From: Lacimicrobium alkaliphilum | Lineage (GTDB): Bacteria; Pseudomonadota; Gammaproteobacteria; Enterobacterales; Alteromonadaceae | Assembly (NCBI RefSeq): GCF_002591895.1 | Contig: NZ_NISX01000025.1 | Coordinates: forward strand, 1 to 56,381 | Reading direction: 5' to 3' | DNA: 56,381 nucleotides | In this document: positions 18,062 through 27,496 of the stretch, piece by piece | How positions within the stretch are numbered: the stretch's first letter is position 1 | Layout of the letters: each line of letters opens with the position of its first letter | Position numbers and translations under genes: made by a program | The notes under the pieces: model-generated | Databases searched by the model: none | Told to the model about the DNA's origin: nothing | Seen by the model: the letters and a program-made list of their open reading frames with translations, nothing else

Positions 18062-18733
18062 TTATTTCAGCTGGTTGATATCAGACTCATTGTACTGCAT
18101 TAAGATGCATTTCAACTCCAGGTTCTGCAACTTCCTGCAGAAAGTGTAGGCCTCGTCACTGGAGGCAAAAACGCCAATTTTCAATCGGTACAAATTGGCA
18201 CCATTGCGCCTGACTATCTCATAATTGGCCTCTTTTTCAGCTACTAACACTGCATGTGCATTACTAAGATTCTGCCAATGTTCAAGTAAACTATCAGGCT
18301 CAGAGAATGCCCCGAGTTGCAGAGCATAACGTTTTTCCGTTGCACTAAGGCCAACATTACTTTTTGTTTGCTCAACCACAGAGGATACTTCAGAGGACGC
18401 TGGCTCGGCGGACTTCACTTCAGGTGGCTCAGCATCGCGCTGTGACTGCTCTGTAGCCAGGTTGTCCAGCTGCTCCATTAACAACACTAATTCGCTCTCA
18501 ATCAACAATAGCCGTTCAACCCCATCACGATTCTCTTTCCAGCTTTCCAGTAACGCCTCATTTTCTTCCTGATTCTGCAGGAGATTAATCAGTTCTGCCT
18601 GCTGTGCAGGTGTAAGTGATGACAGCGATAACGTCTGATCATCCCCTTTAAAAGTAGATTGGCAACCCGTTAAAAGTAACAGGAAACACACAGTGGCACT
18701 CAATTCACGCTTCAGTCTGACTATGCTTCCCAT
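18062..18733 (-). CDS. SPOR-like domain lipoprotein B
   Basis: A 223-residue putative lipoprotein (lipobox LTGC, Cys24). The ATG at 18733 is preferred to the in-frame TTG at 18745 because an AGGAC site lies between them. A helical segment 'ESWKENRDGVERLLLIESEL' is followed by a Ser/Glu-rich linker and a C-terminal SPOR-like domain (about 138-215: 'RYALQLGAFSEPDSL', 'LYRLKIGVFASSDEAYTF') with Cys199 and Cys209. It is homologous along its length to lipoprotein A. It starts eight bases after the stop of the usher-like gene and is the last gene of that operon. Outer-membrane anchoring beside the usher-like protein is the likely arrangement. Confidence 0.8.
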   Translation of the reverse strand: MGSIVRLKRELSATVCFLLLLTGCQSTFKGDDQTLSLSSLTPAQQAELINLLQNQEENEALLESWKENRDGVERLLLIESELVLLMEQLDNLATEQSQRDAEPPEVKSAEPASSEVSSVVEQTKSNVGLSATEKRYALQLGAFSEPDSLLEHWQNLSNAHAVLVAEKEANYEIVRRNGANLYRLKIGVFASSDEAYTFCRKLQNLELKCILMQYNESDINQLK

Positions 18734-18741
18734 TATTGTCC

Positions 18742-21700
18742 TCAATATTCAAATTCGAAATAATCAACACTGCACTTTACTTCTGACTGAGAGAACATCT
18801 GACATTGTTCCTCCGCCAAAACCTCAGCATTTTCACTATCTTCATAGTAACCCAGCCCTATCACATAGCTCTGCATGTCTGTAGGGCGTATATAAAACGC
18901 ATCCTGCAACATTGATTTACCCAGACGTTTTTGTAACAACTGATAATACAACTTCAGTAACCCGACAGAACGAAACTCTCCGGCATTAACCACAAAGCCC
19001 CGCGCCTTTTTTAACGGGCTCAGAACAAAATCAACCCCGGTAATCAGATCGCCCCGGTTAGAAACAATCAACTGCTTTTTAGTCTTCTGACGCAAAGAAC
19101 GGCGGCTGAGCAGCGCGCTGTCAATTTGCAACTGATAATCACCGGGCATAATACTGTCAAATAAATAATACCCATCAAATTCACTGCGGGTTGAAGCGAC
19201 CACATCGCCTTGCATATTGACTAAATTAATTCTCATTCTTGGCGCCGGAGATTCCACACCCTGCTCATCTTTCAGATATATTACGCCATCCAGTTCACCG
19301 GCTCTGACAACAGCAATATCAACGTGCTGAATCAGGCCTTTTCTGCCATTGACAGAAAATCCGGGATCAACCGGTGTCAGCGTAAAATCAGGCAGGCTGG
19401 CTTTATCAATAACAATATCAGTACGGCGATGATTGGGCAGTGCTTTTAACACAGCAACACCTGAAGCGTCTGTTCTCTCCCGTCGGTATGCCTGCACCGC
19501 TTCCACTTCAACGTCGTCCAGCACAGGTTCACCCTGCGTATATTGTTTATCCAGGTTACTATCTTCATACACCCTGACGGATAAGGAGCCAGATTGAGAC
19601 AGCGAACGGCCTGAAGCAAAAAATCGCCCCAACTCACTTTCGTAGCCCAGGCTCATGCGGGCATTTAAACTAACGCTCCAGTCGTTACCAGTATCATAAT
19701 TAAGCAGCCCGGATAGAGTGAATGTATCTCCAAGCCAGTTTAATCTTAGGTCATACTGATCCTCATCAGTTTGTAGCGAATGAGAATAACGGAACTCTGA
19801 CTTAAGATAACTTGTAATAGGAAACGTTACCGCACTCCCTACCGAAGAAAGCTCACTGAAGGGTTCTATTCGATAATTCATAAAAAAACGGGTAAAGGCT
19901 TTACCGAAACGATTTTTATAGGACAGTGAACCACCAAGATCCCAATCTTCATCGCTGGTATTCTCTTCCTGGTCGCCTGTTCCTTCTCCTCTTTGCATGA
20001 TAAGCGCGTTGGTTACTGAGCCATACCGGGAATTAATGCCAAGAATGTTCTGAATCTGCTCCGTTTTTTTGCCATTTTCAAATTGTACTTGCTGATATCG
20101 GTTCTCGTAGCTCAACGGGAACGCCAAATCATGAAAGAGCCTGCCAGTCATTCGCAGTGTTATAACTTCAGTATCTCCGGAACCCGTATCGCGACGCTCT
20201 TCATCCAATATTTCATTGTGGCGATAACCCAGCGACCAGCTTGTCTGACCGATTCGGGTTCTGAAATTCTGGCTGAAGTTGGCACGGTTATCTTTATCCA
20301 GTTTATAGGTGGCGTTATATAATCCTATATCGCCTACCACAACATTCGTTCTCAAAGAATACTGCTGCTGTGTGTCTCCGAGCTCAGGCTCAAAAAATGA
20401 TGAGCCGACACCCACAGACAGCCAGTCTGACACGCCATAATCATATACCGCGCTGGCATCCACTCCGCGTTGCGTTAAATCCTGGGTGTCTTCAGACACC
20501 CCTAGCAAAGAGCGGTTCGCATCTACCAGTGAGAACTGCAACAGTCCCTCTCCCTGAGACACCGTATTACTATCAATAAAATATGACTCCTGACGGGTCT
20601 CAACCTGGCCCTGCGGCCCATACAGAATCAGTTCAAAATTATTCTCACCAAAACTCAGTTCAATATCGTTAAATGCATATCGCCCATCATCGACTGACAA
20701 TCTACGGTCAATCAACACGCCGTTTCTGTGTAACTCTACATCCCAGCCAGCCTGTACTTCTCCGGTCAGATTCACTCTCTGGTTGTCTACCAGACCGCGG
20801 GTTGCGTTATTCATTGAGAACCCGCGGCTTAACCCCTTTGTTTGACCCGCGCCCACATTTACCGGGACCACATCACCAAATGCAAACTCTGTCATTTGCA
20901 ATGCCCCTAACAAATCAGCTTGCGCAGACTGGCGGGAAAATGTCAGCCTGGCATTGTTTAAGCCATTTCTATCATTTCCGGCCAAAAATAACTGGCTGTT
21001 AAAATACGCCATATCCTGACTGGACAGCAAAGAGTAGCTTGATGATGTGTCATCCTCGTCGGTTTGTACCGATGCCTGAACATCCAGCAACGGCGATGAA
21101 TACAACTGATAGCCAGAGTCAATCGGCGGCAGCACAGAAGGCGTGGTGCCACTTCTGTAGACTTCGTTACCACGTCTGGCCATACGCTGTTGTATTGGAA
21201 AAGGCGTGGAGGGCGTTAATGTTAAGGTTAACTGAGCCTCATTAAGTGCTATGGCAAACTCAAACCAATCGGCCAGATCAGTAAGTTCCAGGTAAATATC
21301 ATCGTCGATGAAATACGCATCTTCTGCGACAGTGGCTTTCTGCCCAGCAATATCCACCAGCAACTGCTCTGCATCCCCTTTTTTTAAGCTGAACTGATTA
21401 TCAGTACTTAGAAACCAGCCTTGTGCGGATACCGGGTCAAGATCCACCTCTATGGGAAACTCCATCAGTTCCGAAAACTCAATCAGGCCTACCTTCAGCC
21501 CCCGGCGGCTTTTAAACGCAAACATGTCAGCCAGATAGATATCGCCTAATGATAAACTCAGTATCAATTCCTCCCCTTCAGCAAAACGACTGCCAATAGC
21601 GGTCTCAGGTACTTCGCTGGGGGATATGACAACATCCGGAGAGGATTCTGACATCGCAATGTCATCAGCATTCGTATTAAGGACAGGGGCGTCAGTGAGC

Positions 21701-21981
21701 TTCGGTGTAACTGCAGTTGCATCAGTGGAAGCTGCTTCTGGGGGTGTCTGCATCATCTTATCGGGTGCAGAAACATTTTCCGGTTTGGTGTTTTCAATAT
21801 CTGACTGACGACGACCGGCATACTTTCGTTTGATAACCGATAAGGTTTTTTTTATTTCAGACAATGTTGCTGCGGAGGTATCCTGCGAAGAAGCAACAGC
21901 GCTGAATAAAGTAGTCAGTAACACAAACAGCACAGCTATGCTGGGTATGCGCTTACTTGCTCCGCACCTGTTCCCCGCCAT
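18742..21981 (-). CDS. Usher-like outer-membrane protein with Ig-like modules and C-terminal SPOR-like domain
   Basis: A 1079-residue exported protein with a signal peptide to about residue 32, then a Ser/Thr/Pro-rich linker. An N-terminal periplasmic region (about 140-260) precedes a long stretch of alternating beta strands with aromatic ends (about 310-780) typical of a porin barrel. Within it, 'GWDVELHRNGVLIDRR' with 'FGENNFELILYGPQGQ' resembles the plug/middle domain of pilus ushers. Two Ig-like or carboxypeptidase-regulatory-like modules follow (about 780-970, for example 'DGYYLFDSIMPGDYQLQID'). The last 90 residues resemble SPOR, with Cys1060 and Cys1070. The adjacent chaperone and DUF4402 genes support an usher role. 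The SPOR-like tail is unusual for an usher. No clear ribosome site precedes the ATG. Confidence 0.72.
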   Translation of the reverse strand: MAGNRCGASKRIPSIAVLFVLLTTLFSAVASSQDTSAATLSEIKKTLSVIKRKYAGRRQSDIENTKPENVSAPDKMMQTPPEAASTDATAVTPKLTDAPVLNTNADDIAMSESSPDVVISPSEVPETAIGSRFAEGEELILSLSLGDIYLADMFAFKSRRGLKVGLIEFSELMEFPIEVDLDPVSAQGWFLSTDNQFSLKKGDAEQLLVDIAGQKATVAEDAYFIDDDIYLELTDLADWFEFAIALNEAQLTLTLTPSTPFPIQQRMARRGNEVYRSGTTPSVLPPIDSGYQLYSSPLLDVQASVQTDEDDTSSSYSLLSSQDMAYFNSQLFLAGNDRNGLNNARLTFSRQSAQADLLGALQMTEFAFGDVVPVNVGAGQTKGLSRGFSMNNATRGLVDNQRVNLTGEVQAGWDVELHRNGVLIDRRLSVDDGRYAFNDIELSFGENNFELILYGPQGQVETRQESYFIDSNTVSQGEGLLQFSLVDANRSLLGVSEDTQDLTQRGVDASAVYDYGVSDWLSVGVGSSFFEPELGDTQQQYSLRTNVVVGDIGLYNATYKLDKDNRANFSQNFRTRIGQTSWSLGYRHNEILDEERRDTGSGDTEVITLRMTGRLFHDLAFPLSYENRYQQVQFENGKKTEQIQNILGINSRYGSVTNALIMQRGEGTGDQEENTSDEDWDLGGSLSYKNRFGKAFTRFFMNYRIEPFSELSSVGSAVTFPITSYLKSEFRYSHSLQTDEDQYDLRLNWLGDTFTLSGLLNYDTGNDWSVSLNARMSLGYESELGRFFASGRSLSQSGSLSVRVYEDSNLDKQYTQGEPVLDDVEVEAVQAYRRERTDASGVAVLKALPNHRRTDIVIDKASLPDFTLTPVDPGFSVNGRKGLIQHVDIAVVRAGELDGVIYLKDEQGVESPAPRMRINLVNMQGDVVASTRSEFDGYYLFDSIMPGDYQLQIDSALLSRRSLRQKTKKQLIVSNRGDLITGVDFVLSPLKKARGFVVNAGEFRSVGLLKLYYQLLQKRLGKSMLQDAFYIRPTDMQSYVIGLGYYEDSENAEVLAEEQCQMFSQSEVKCSVDYFEFEY

Positions 21982-22082
21982 TTAATACATGCAGCCCATA
22001 TTTTTATTTATTATTCTGCAAGCGATTTTACCGGTAATCACTATCAACACAAGAGACTTGATTTAACAGCGTTATACGTTAG

Positions 22083-22922
22083 TTATTCGGTCACAACTTT
22101 AATGTCACTTTTGCTGAGCGGGATTTTCTCATCAATATAGGTGGTACCATGAAAATCTCTGACCCCGTCATAGCGGATATGGAGTGTACCGTCCGAAGGT
22201 ACAAAGGGCGCCTCTGCCCATATTAGTTTGGCGTTGATTTGTTCCAACTCAGCCCAGAGACTGTATTCGCCTAATTTAGCGATCAGTACTTGCTCATCAC
22301 TACCAGCCGGTGTCCAGAAAGCCGACAAATTACCCCACAGTGAATGAGGCCCGTCACGTTTTATGCTTGCATGCACAGTGCCCGACTCAGTGGCTGGGTT
22401 GTAGACAATTTCAGCCGATTTCAATTGCAAGCTGGCATCCAGCGCCCCTTCCCTGACGACCACCGGTATGGCAAAGCTTATTACCATCCGAATATTCAAA
22501 GAGGGAGAGCTTTCTTCTTTCTCTTCCTCGTTTGGAGGCAGGGCCTTAAACATTAAATGGGAGCGGTATTCGCCTACTTCCAGATTTCGCGGTCGGCGCA
22601 AAGCCAGTCGAACAACCTGACGTTCACCGGGTTTGAGCGTCACCTGCCTCGGAGAAAAGCGAATCATATTGCTGGAAACAGGAAGGTCTTTTGCCTCTTC
22701 TGCCGCAATATCATCATACCCTCCTTCACGCAATGCGCGCTTTTCGCGCCACTCGAGCCGGTAGGTATTGGTGGTCTGAGATGTATTGGTCAGAGTTACC
22801 TGCTGGCTACGATCTTTCTCATCAAACGTGACACGGGTCGGATAAATCAACAAACTGGCCTGTGCCAGGCCCGACTGCACAACACCTAAAACGAATAACA
22901 AAACAAGCAATGACTTATACAT
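22083..22922 (-). CDS. PapD-type periplasmic pilus chaperone
   Basis: A 279-residue exported protein. The ATG at 22922 begins a clear signal peptide (ending GLAQA); a nine-residue longer TTG reading is less likely. The N-terminal Ig domain fits periplasmic chaperones: 'LLIYPTRVTFDEKDRSQQVT' then 'MIRFSPRQVTLKPGERQVVR', whose last strand (VVRLAL) would be the donor strand that completes subunits. A second beta domain follows. It is longer than classical FimC/PapD (about 230), with an acidic insert 'PPNEEEKEESS'. It lies between the DUF4402 subunits and the usher-like gene, the usual order for chaperone-usher pili. Confidence 0.85.
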   Translation of the reverse strand: MYKSLLVLLFVLGVVQSGLAQASLLIYPTRVTFDEKDRSQQVTLTNTSQTTNTYRLEWREKRALREGGYDDIAAEEAKDLPVSSNMIRFSPRQVTLKPGERQVVRLALRRPRNLEVGEYRSHLMFKALPPNEEEKEESSPSLNIRMVISFAIPVVVREGALDASLQLKSAEIVYNPATESGTVHASIKRDGPHSLWGNLSAFWTPAGSDEQVLIAKLGEYSLWAELEQINAKLIWAEAPFVPSDGTLHIRYDGVRDFHGTTYIDEKIPLSKSDIKVVTE

Positions 22923-22938
22923 CAATCTGCCATCTCCG

Positions 22939-23394
22939 TTAAAAAACAAGATTAATATTCAACATGATCTGATAATCAAGCGGGCCCAGGTAAGTACCGC
23001 CGTTTCCAGAGGTTTCCAGTACACCACCGACTTTAAAATGAGCATTGCCTGAAGCATCTGCTTTGATGGTCGATGGTATATCTACCGCGCTGATGGTGAA
23101 CTGTTCAGTACCTGCCACAGGCACCGCCGAGAAAGCCGGTACATCGGCACTCAGGCTGGCTTCAACAAACGGGGGCAGCCCGGTAAGGGTATAAGCTCCG
23201 GGGGTACCAGGTTCAATAATAAGAATTTTATTGGTAGGGAATTGATTACCGCTGCGGGGTAAGTGGACGGCGCTTACCGAATCATTGTCACGAATAGCAA
23301 TTTTACCAAATGAGAGCGCGGTATCCGTCAGTAAATCTGAAAGTCCTGCGCTCGGAAATACTAAACAAACGAGTCCAAGAAATTTTAAATACAT
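22939..23394 (-). CDS. DUF4402 pilin-like subunit 2
   Basis: A 151-residue exported protein starting at the ATG at 23394, where a signal peptide begins; upstream codons in frame overlap the preceding gene and encode no signal. The mature part matches DUF4402: a 'LSFGKIAI' first strand, a 'GAYTLTGLPPFVEASLS' middle, and the C-terminal 'FKVGGVLET...LGPLDYQIMLNINLVF' ending in a hydrophobic strand. No cysteine pair in the mature region. Divergent from its partner at 23477. Likely a minor or initiating fibre subunit assembled by the chaperone 16 bp downstream. Confidence 0.78.
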   Translation of the reverse strand: MYLKFLGLVCLVFPSAGLSDLLTDTALSFGKIAIRDNDSVSAVHLPRSGNQFPTNKILIIEPGTPGAYTLTGLPPFVEASLSADVPAFSAVPVAGTEQFTISAVDIPSTIKADASGNAHFKVGGVLETSGNGGTYLGPLDYQIMLNINLVF

Positions 23395-23476
23395 AAAAAT
23401 GTGCCCCGGCTGATTGCTATCAACACGCTCTGACAAGCTAAACATTGCAGCAACCACCGGGACCGGGCCTGTTTTC

Positions 23477-24133
23477 TTAGTAGGCCACTTCAACGTCAAA
23501 ACTGGCTGTATAAGCGGCGTTCTGATAATCCGTCGCGGTAGGTGTGCCTGGATCGGTAATGATGGTTGCACCCACGTTAAATGCGATATCACCTGTACCG
23601 TTAGCGTTTAATGTTCCCACGCCTGCAGTTAAGGCTACAGCACCAGGTGTGCCAGATGACTGGTATACCGTAAAATCATGTAACTGAAATACCGGTGAAC
23701 CGGGAGGTGGTGTCGCCAGTGCCATTTCGATGCCATCAGTTTCGTCTGTTGTTACTGGTACAGTAACATCTAATGTTGCAAAGGCAGCAAGGCCGGCTAC
23801 TGCAAATTCAGGGCGGGCCGGCGTACCACCAACGGTGGCCAGTATTGCGTTACCAGAACCAGTAGTACATGCAGTACTAGCAGCACCAGTCAATGTGCTG
23901 GTCAGGGCTGAAGCCGGGTTCGCTGGCATCGTTACACCAACACAGGTAGTACCTGCGTTATCGGCTGCGCCTCGAAGCGTACCAAAATCCAGTGAACCGG
24001 TTAACTGAAAGTCGATGGTGTTATCGACGGTAACAGTAGCCGGTACTGACAGTGTTTCAGCCACTGCTACACCTGATGTGGCAACTAACGCCGCCGCACC
24101 GAGACTTCTTGCTATTAACTTCATTTTCATCAT
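23477..24133 (-). CDS. DUF4402 pilin-like subunit 1
   Basis: A 218-residue exported protein with a signal peptide ending GVAVA. Mature features are 'LTGSLDFGTLRG', two cysteines in 'NAGTTCVGVTM' and 'STACTTGSG' that probably pair, and the C-terminal 'YTASFDVEVAY' strand of DUF4402 proteins. It is rich in Thr, Ala and Gly and poor in Lys, like secreted fibre subunits. An AGGAAG site precedes the ATG. As first gene of the operon, it is probably the major subunit. The leader holds the palindromic block at 24145-24158. Confidence 0.8.
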   Translation of the reverse strand: MMKMKLIARSLGAAALVATSGVAVAETLSVPATVTVDNTIDFQLTGSLDFGTLRGAADNAGTTCVGVTMPANPASALTSTLTGAASTACTTGSGNAILATVGGTPARPEFAVAGLAAFATLDVTVPVTTDETDGIEMALATPPPGSPVFQLHDFTVYQSSGTPGAVALTAGVGTLNANGTGDIAFNVGATIITDPGTPTATDYQNAAYTASFDVEVAY

Positions 24134-24391
24134 TGTTATTCTTCCTATACCTAAAGGTTGTTTTTAGTCTAGCTCCACCCGTTCTTTCAACATGACGTAA
24201 TGCAAAAAGTCAGGATGTACATATTTATCGGCAGAAAAAAGTCCATGATTAGAAAAATCTCGGTGAAACAAATATTTAGATTATTTTTTAACCGATCTAA
24301 TTGCTACCAAGTGTTGCAGTTGTAAAAGTACGTGGGAATCACGCAATGGTCAACTACAGGCAAACTATTAGCTTGTCTGAAACCTGTCTAT

Positions 24392-27300
24392 CTAGTGCTC
24401 GCTCGATTGTGCAGCCTCCATTTCTCTTTCCAGTCGCTGGCTTTCGTCGGCCCGGGGTTTGGTGAATCTGGCGAGTGCCAGATACAGTACCGGCGTCAGA
24501 TACAAAGTAAACACCACCGCCAGTCCCAGCCCGCCAAATACCACCCAGCCTATAGCATTGCGTGACTCAGCCCCTGCACCTGAGGAAAGGATCAACGGCA
24601 GCCCACCAAGAATGGTGGATACCAATGTCATGGCAATGGGACGTAAACGAATCTTCGCGGCTTCTTCTACGGCTTTTCGTACCGAAAAGCCTTTATCCCG
24701 CAGTTGATCGGCAAACTCAACCAGCAAAATAGAGTTTTTGGCCAGCAGACCTATCAGCATCACCAGCCCGATTTGTGAGTAGATATTAATCGATGTATTA
24801 GTCAGAAACAGTGCGAACAATGCCGCCGCAATACCAAAAGGCACGGTCAGCATCACCACTACCGCACTGTTAACACTCTCAAACTGAGCGGCCAGCACCA
24901 ACAGCACAATCACAAACGCCAGTACATAGGTCAGCATCACCTCCTGAGCGGTTTCTTCAAAGGTCAGGGCTTCACCCTTGAAAACCATATTCACCCCATC
25001 AGGAAGATGTTGCTGGGCCAGTTGACGCAAGGATTCGACCGCATCTTCGATCGCCACTTCGTCGGGCAGATCCATATCCATTTCAATGGCACGGCGCTGC
25101 GCATAGCGCTCCAGCTCTGCTGCCACTCCTTCCTCGGAGATATTGGCAAGACTTGACAGAGGAATCAGGTTTCCTGATGCAGACTTAACGTACAAATTAG
25201 CCAGGTCACCGGGATCATTAATAATCAGGTTCTGCGCCTGAAGCATAATGGGTACAGACTGGTCACCCACATTCAGATCGGCAACATCATCACCGTTAAT
25301 TGCCACTCTTAATGTACTGGCTATGTCCGACAAGGCGACACCCAGATCCTGTGCCCGACGGCGGTCTATATTGACTCTCAACTGAGGCTGAGTCGGCTTG
25401 TAGGAGATCTCCACCCGCCCCAGTCTGGGCAGATTCTGTTCAATCTGTTTGGCAAACTCCCTCGCTGCTACATAGATTTGTTCATACGTATTCCCGGTCA
25501 GCGCTAATTCCAATCCGCCCCCCTGCCCCCGCAGGTTCAGGCTGTTAGAGCCACCAGCCCGTGCCGGAGCCCCGGGAATTTCAGATAACGGCCCGCGAAT
25601 CTCATCAATAATCTGCTGCTGCGACCGTTCCCGTTTATCCCAGTCGGTTAATGGCACCGTAATAAACACAATATTAGGATCCCACTGGCCGACTCTGGTA
25701 TAGATGGAATCGATTTCGCCCTGATTTACATAGGGTAATAAAATCTCTTCCATCTTGCGGGCCTGACGATCCATAAAGTTAAGCCCGACTCCGTCAGGGC
25801 CTCTGGCAAAAATACGGATACTGCCCCTGTCCTCTGTGGGCAAAAGTTCATTCTCAAGCTTCGTATAGATCCCCGCTGCGCTGCCCGCAGCCACTAAACA
25901 AAGTAAAAACACAAGTTTGGCGTTATCCAGTGTCCAGTGCAGTGAACGGGAATAAAGGCCTAACAAATTGCGCCCCAGGCCGGCAAACAGGTGATCACTA
26001 TGCTTTTTAATCGGCAGTCGAGCGGTTAATGCCGGCACCAGTGATAACGCCACAAAAGAAGAAATAATGACCCCGCCAGCCAGCACTCCGCCAAATTCCC
26101 GGAACAACCTGCCTGCGGTAGAAGGCAGAAAAGCGATAGGCACAAATACAGCCGCCAGCACTGCGGTGGTAGCCACCACCGCAAAAAACACTTCCCGGGT
26201 ACCGATAACTGCTGCTGCCCTTGCGCCAAGCCCCATCGCCCTGCGTCGCTGGATATTTTCCGACACAACAATTGCATCATCCACAATCAGACCCGTTGCC
26301 AATACCAGCGCCAACAGAGTAAGAATATTGATAGAAAAACCCATTGCCCAGATAATCGCCAGAGCGCCAATCAAAGACACCGGAATCGATAAGGCGGGAA
26401 TAATAGTGGCACGCCAGGAACCGATAAAAACCCACAGGGTGGCGATCACCAATAATATCGTGAGTCCCAGAGAGGTAATGACCTCGGTCACTGAGCCGCG
26501 AATAAACTCAGCGTCATCAGAGGTCACCTGGAGTGTGATTTCGGGGAAGCGTTGCTGCAACTGCCCGACCATTTTCAACACTTCGTCAGAGATTTCTATG
26601 GTGTTGGAACGGGCCTGGCGGATCACGCCGATACTTAAAACCGGTTTGCCGTTTAGTCTTACCATTGAGCGGGCATCGGCCGGGCCGAAATACACATCGG
26701 CCACATCGCCTACCCGGGTATCCCCGGCTATAATAATATTCTTCACCTGTTCGGCTGTCACAGATGTGGCATCAGCGCGCACAATCAATTGCTGATCAGT
26801 GGATTTCAGGCTACCCGCAGGCACATCAAAGGGGGCCTGTCTTAACGCACCGGCAACATCCGTTACGGCAAGATTAAAACTGGTCAGGCGCAGGGGATCC
26901 AGGCGTACCCTCAAGACCCGCCGCCGGTCACCATTGAGACGCACATCGGCCACTCCCGGAATACTCAAAAACTGCGGTGCTAAATCCGTTTCAACTCTCT
27001 CTGTCAGGGTTTCCAGGTTCAGTGTTTCACTGGAAACCGCCAGGCTCACTACAGACTGGGCATCATTGTCGGCTTTAATGATAGCCAGTTGTTCAACATC
27101 CTCCGGCAAACGTCGCTGTACCCGGCTCACCGATTCCCGGGTTTCGTTTGCGGCCGTATCCAAATCAATACCGGGGCGGAATTCTACTACGATTCTGGAG
27201 CTGTTCTCTTCACTCTGGGCACGAATAGACTTCACCCCACTGACCCTGGCCACGGCGCCTTCAAGATGACTGGTCACCTCAGTATCTACGGTTTCAGGTG

Positions 27301-27490
27301 ATGCTCCCGGAAAACTCGCGGTCACCGTTACAATGGGTCGGTCCACATCAGGTAATTCGCGCACCTCTACGCCATTAATAGCGGCGAAGCCGGCAATAAT
27401 GATCAGCAGATTCAGAACAACGATCAGCACCGGGCGACGAATCGCTAATGAGGGTAAATCACTGGTTTGCAGATATTGTTTTAAGCTCAT
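24392..27490 (-). CDS. RND-family multidrug efflux permease
   Basis: A 1032-residue inner-membrane proton-driven pump of the HAE-RND family (AcrB/MexB-like). Twelve transmembrane helices and two large periplasmic loops are evident. The proton-relay pair Asp404-Asp405 lies in 'GLIVDDAIVVSENIQRR' of helix 4, and the fourth-quarter motif 'GLLAKNSILLVEFADQL' is present. Length is normal. It begins six bases after the adaptor gene, with which it forms an operon. No outer-membrane channel gene is adjacent, so a shared TolC probably completes the pump. Confidence 0.93.
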   Translation of the reverse strand: MSLKQYLQTSDLPSLAIRRPVLIVVLNLLIIIAGFAAINGVEVRELPDVDRPIVTVTASFPGASPETVDTEVTSHLEGAVARVSGVKSIRAQSEENSSRIVVEFRPGIDLDTAANETRESVSRVQRRLPEDVEQLAIIKADNDAQSVVSLAVSSETLNLETLTERVETDLAPQFLSIPGVADVRLNGDRRRVLRVRLDPLRLTSFNLAVTDVAGALRQAPFDVPAGSLKSTDQQLIVRADATSVTAEQVKNIIIAGDTRVGDVADVYFGPADARSMVRLNGKPVLSIGVIRQARSNTIEISDEVLKMVGQLQQRFPEITLQVTSDDAEFIRGSVTEVITSLGLTILLVIATLWVFIGSWRATIIPALSIPVSLIGALAIIWAMGFSINILTLLALVLATGLIVDDAIVVSENIQRRRAMGLGARAAAVIGTREVFFAVVATTAVLAAVFVPIAFLPSTAGRLFREFGGVLAGGVIISSFVALSLVPALTARLPIKKHSDHLFAGLGRNLLGLYSRSLHWTLDNAKLVFLLCLVAAGSAAGIYTKLENELLPTEDRGSIRIFARGPDGVGLNFMDRQARKMEEILLPYVNQGEIDSIYTRVGQWDPNIVFITVPLTDWDKRERSQQQIIDEIRGPLSEIPGAPARAGGSNSLNLRGQGGGLELALTGNTYEQIYVAAREFAKQIEQNLPRLGRVEISYKPTQPQLRVNIDRRRAQDLGVALSDIASTLRVAINGDDVADLNVGDQSVPIMLQAQNLIINDPGDLANLYVKSASGNLIPLSSLANISEEGVAAELERYAQRRAIEMDMDLPDEVAIEDAVESLRQLAQQHLPDGVNMVFKGEALTFEETAQEVMLTYVLAFVIVLLVLAAQFESVNSAVVVMLTVPFGIAAALFALFLTNTSINIYSQIGLVMLIGLLAKNSILLVEFADQLRDKGFSVRKAVEEAAKIRLRPIAMTLVSTILGGLPLILSSGAGAESRNAIGWVVFGGLGLAVVFTLYLTPVLYLALARFTKPRADESQRLEREMEAAQSSEH

Positions 27491-27496
27491 TCTGAT

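Noticed and set aside
26067-26795. Open frame of 242 codons on the plus strand inside the RND permease gene
   Set aside because: Opposite-strand shadow of a well-supported gene, with Thr/Ile/Arg-rich composition and no recognisable domain.
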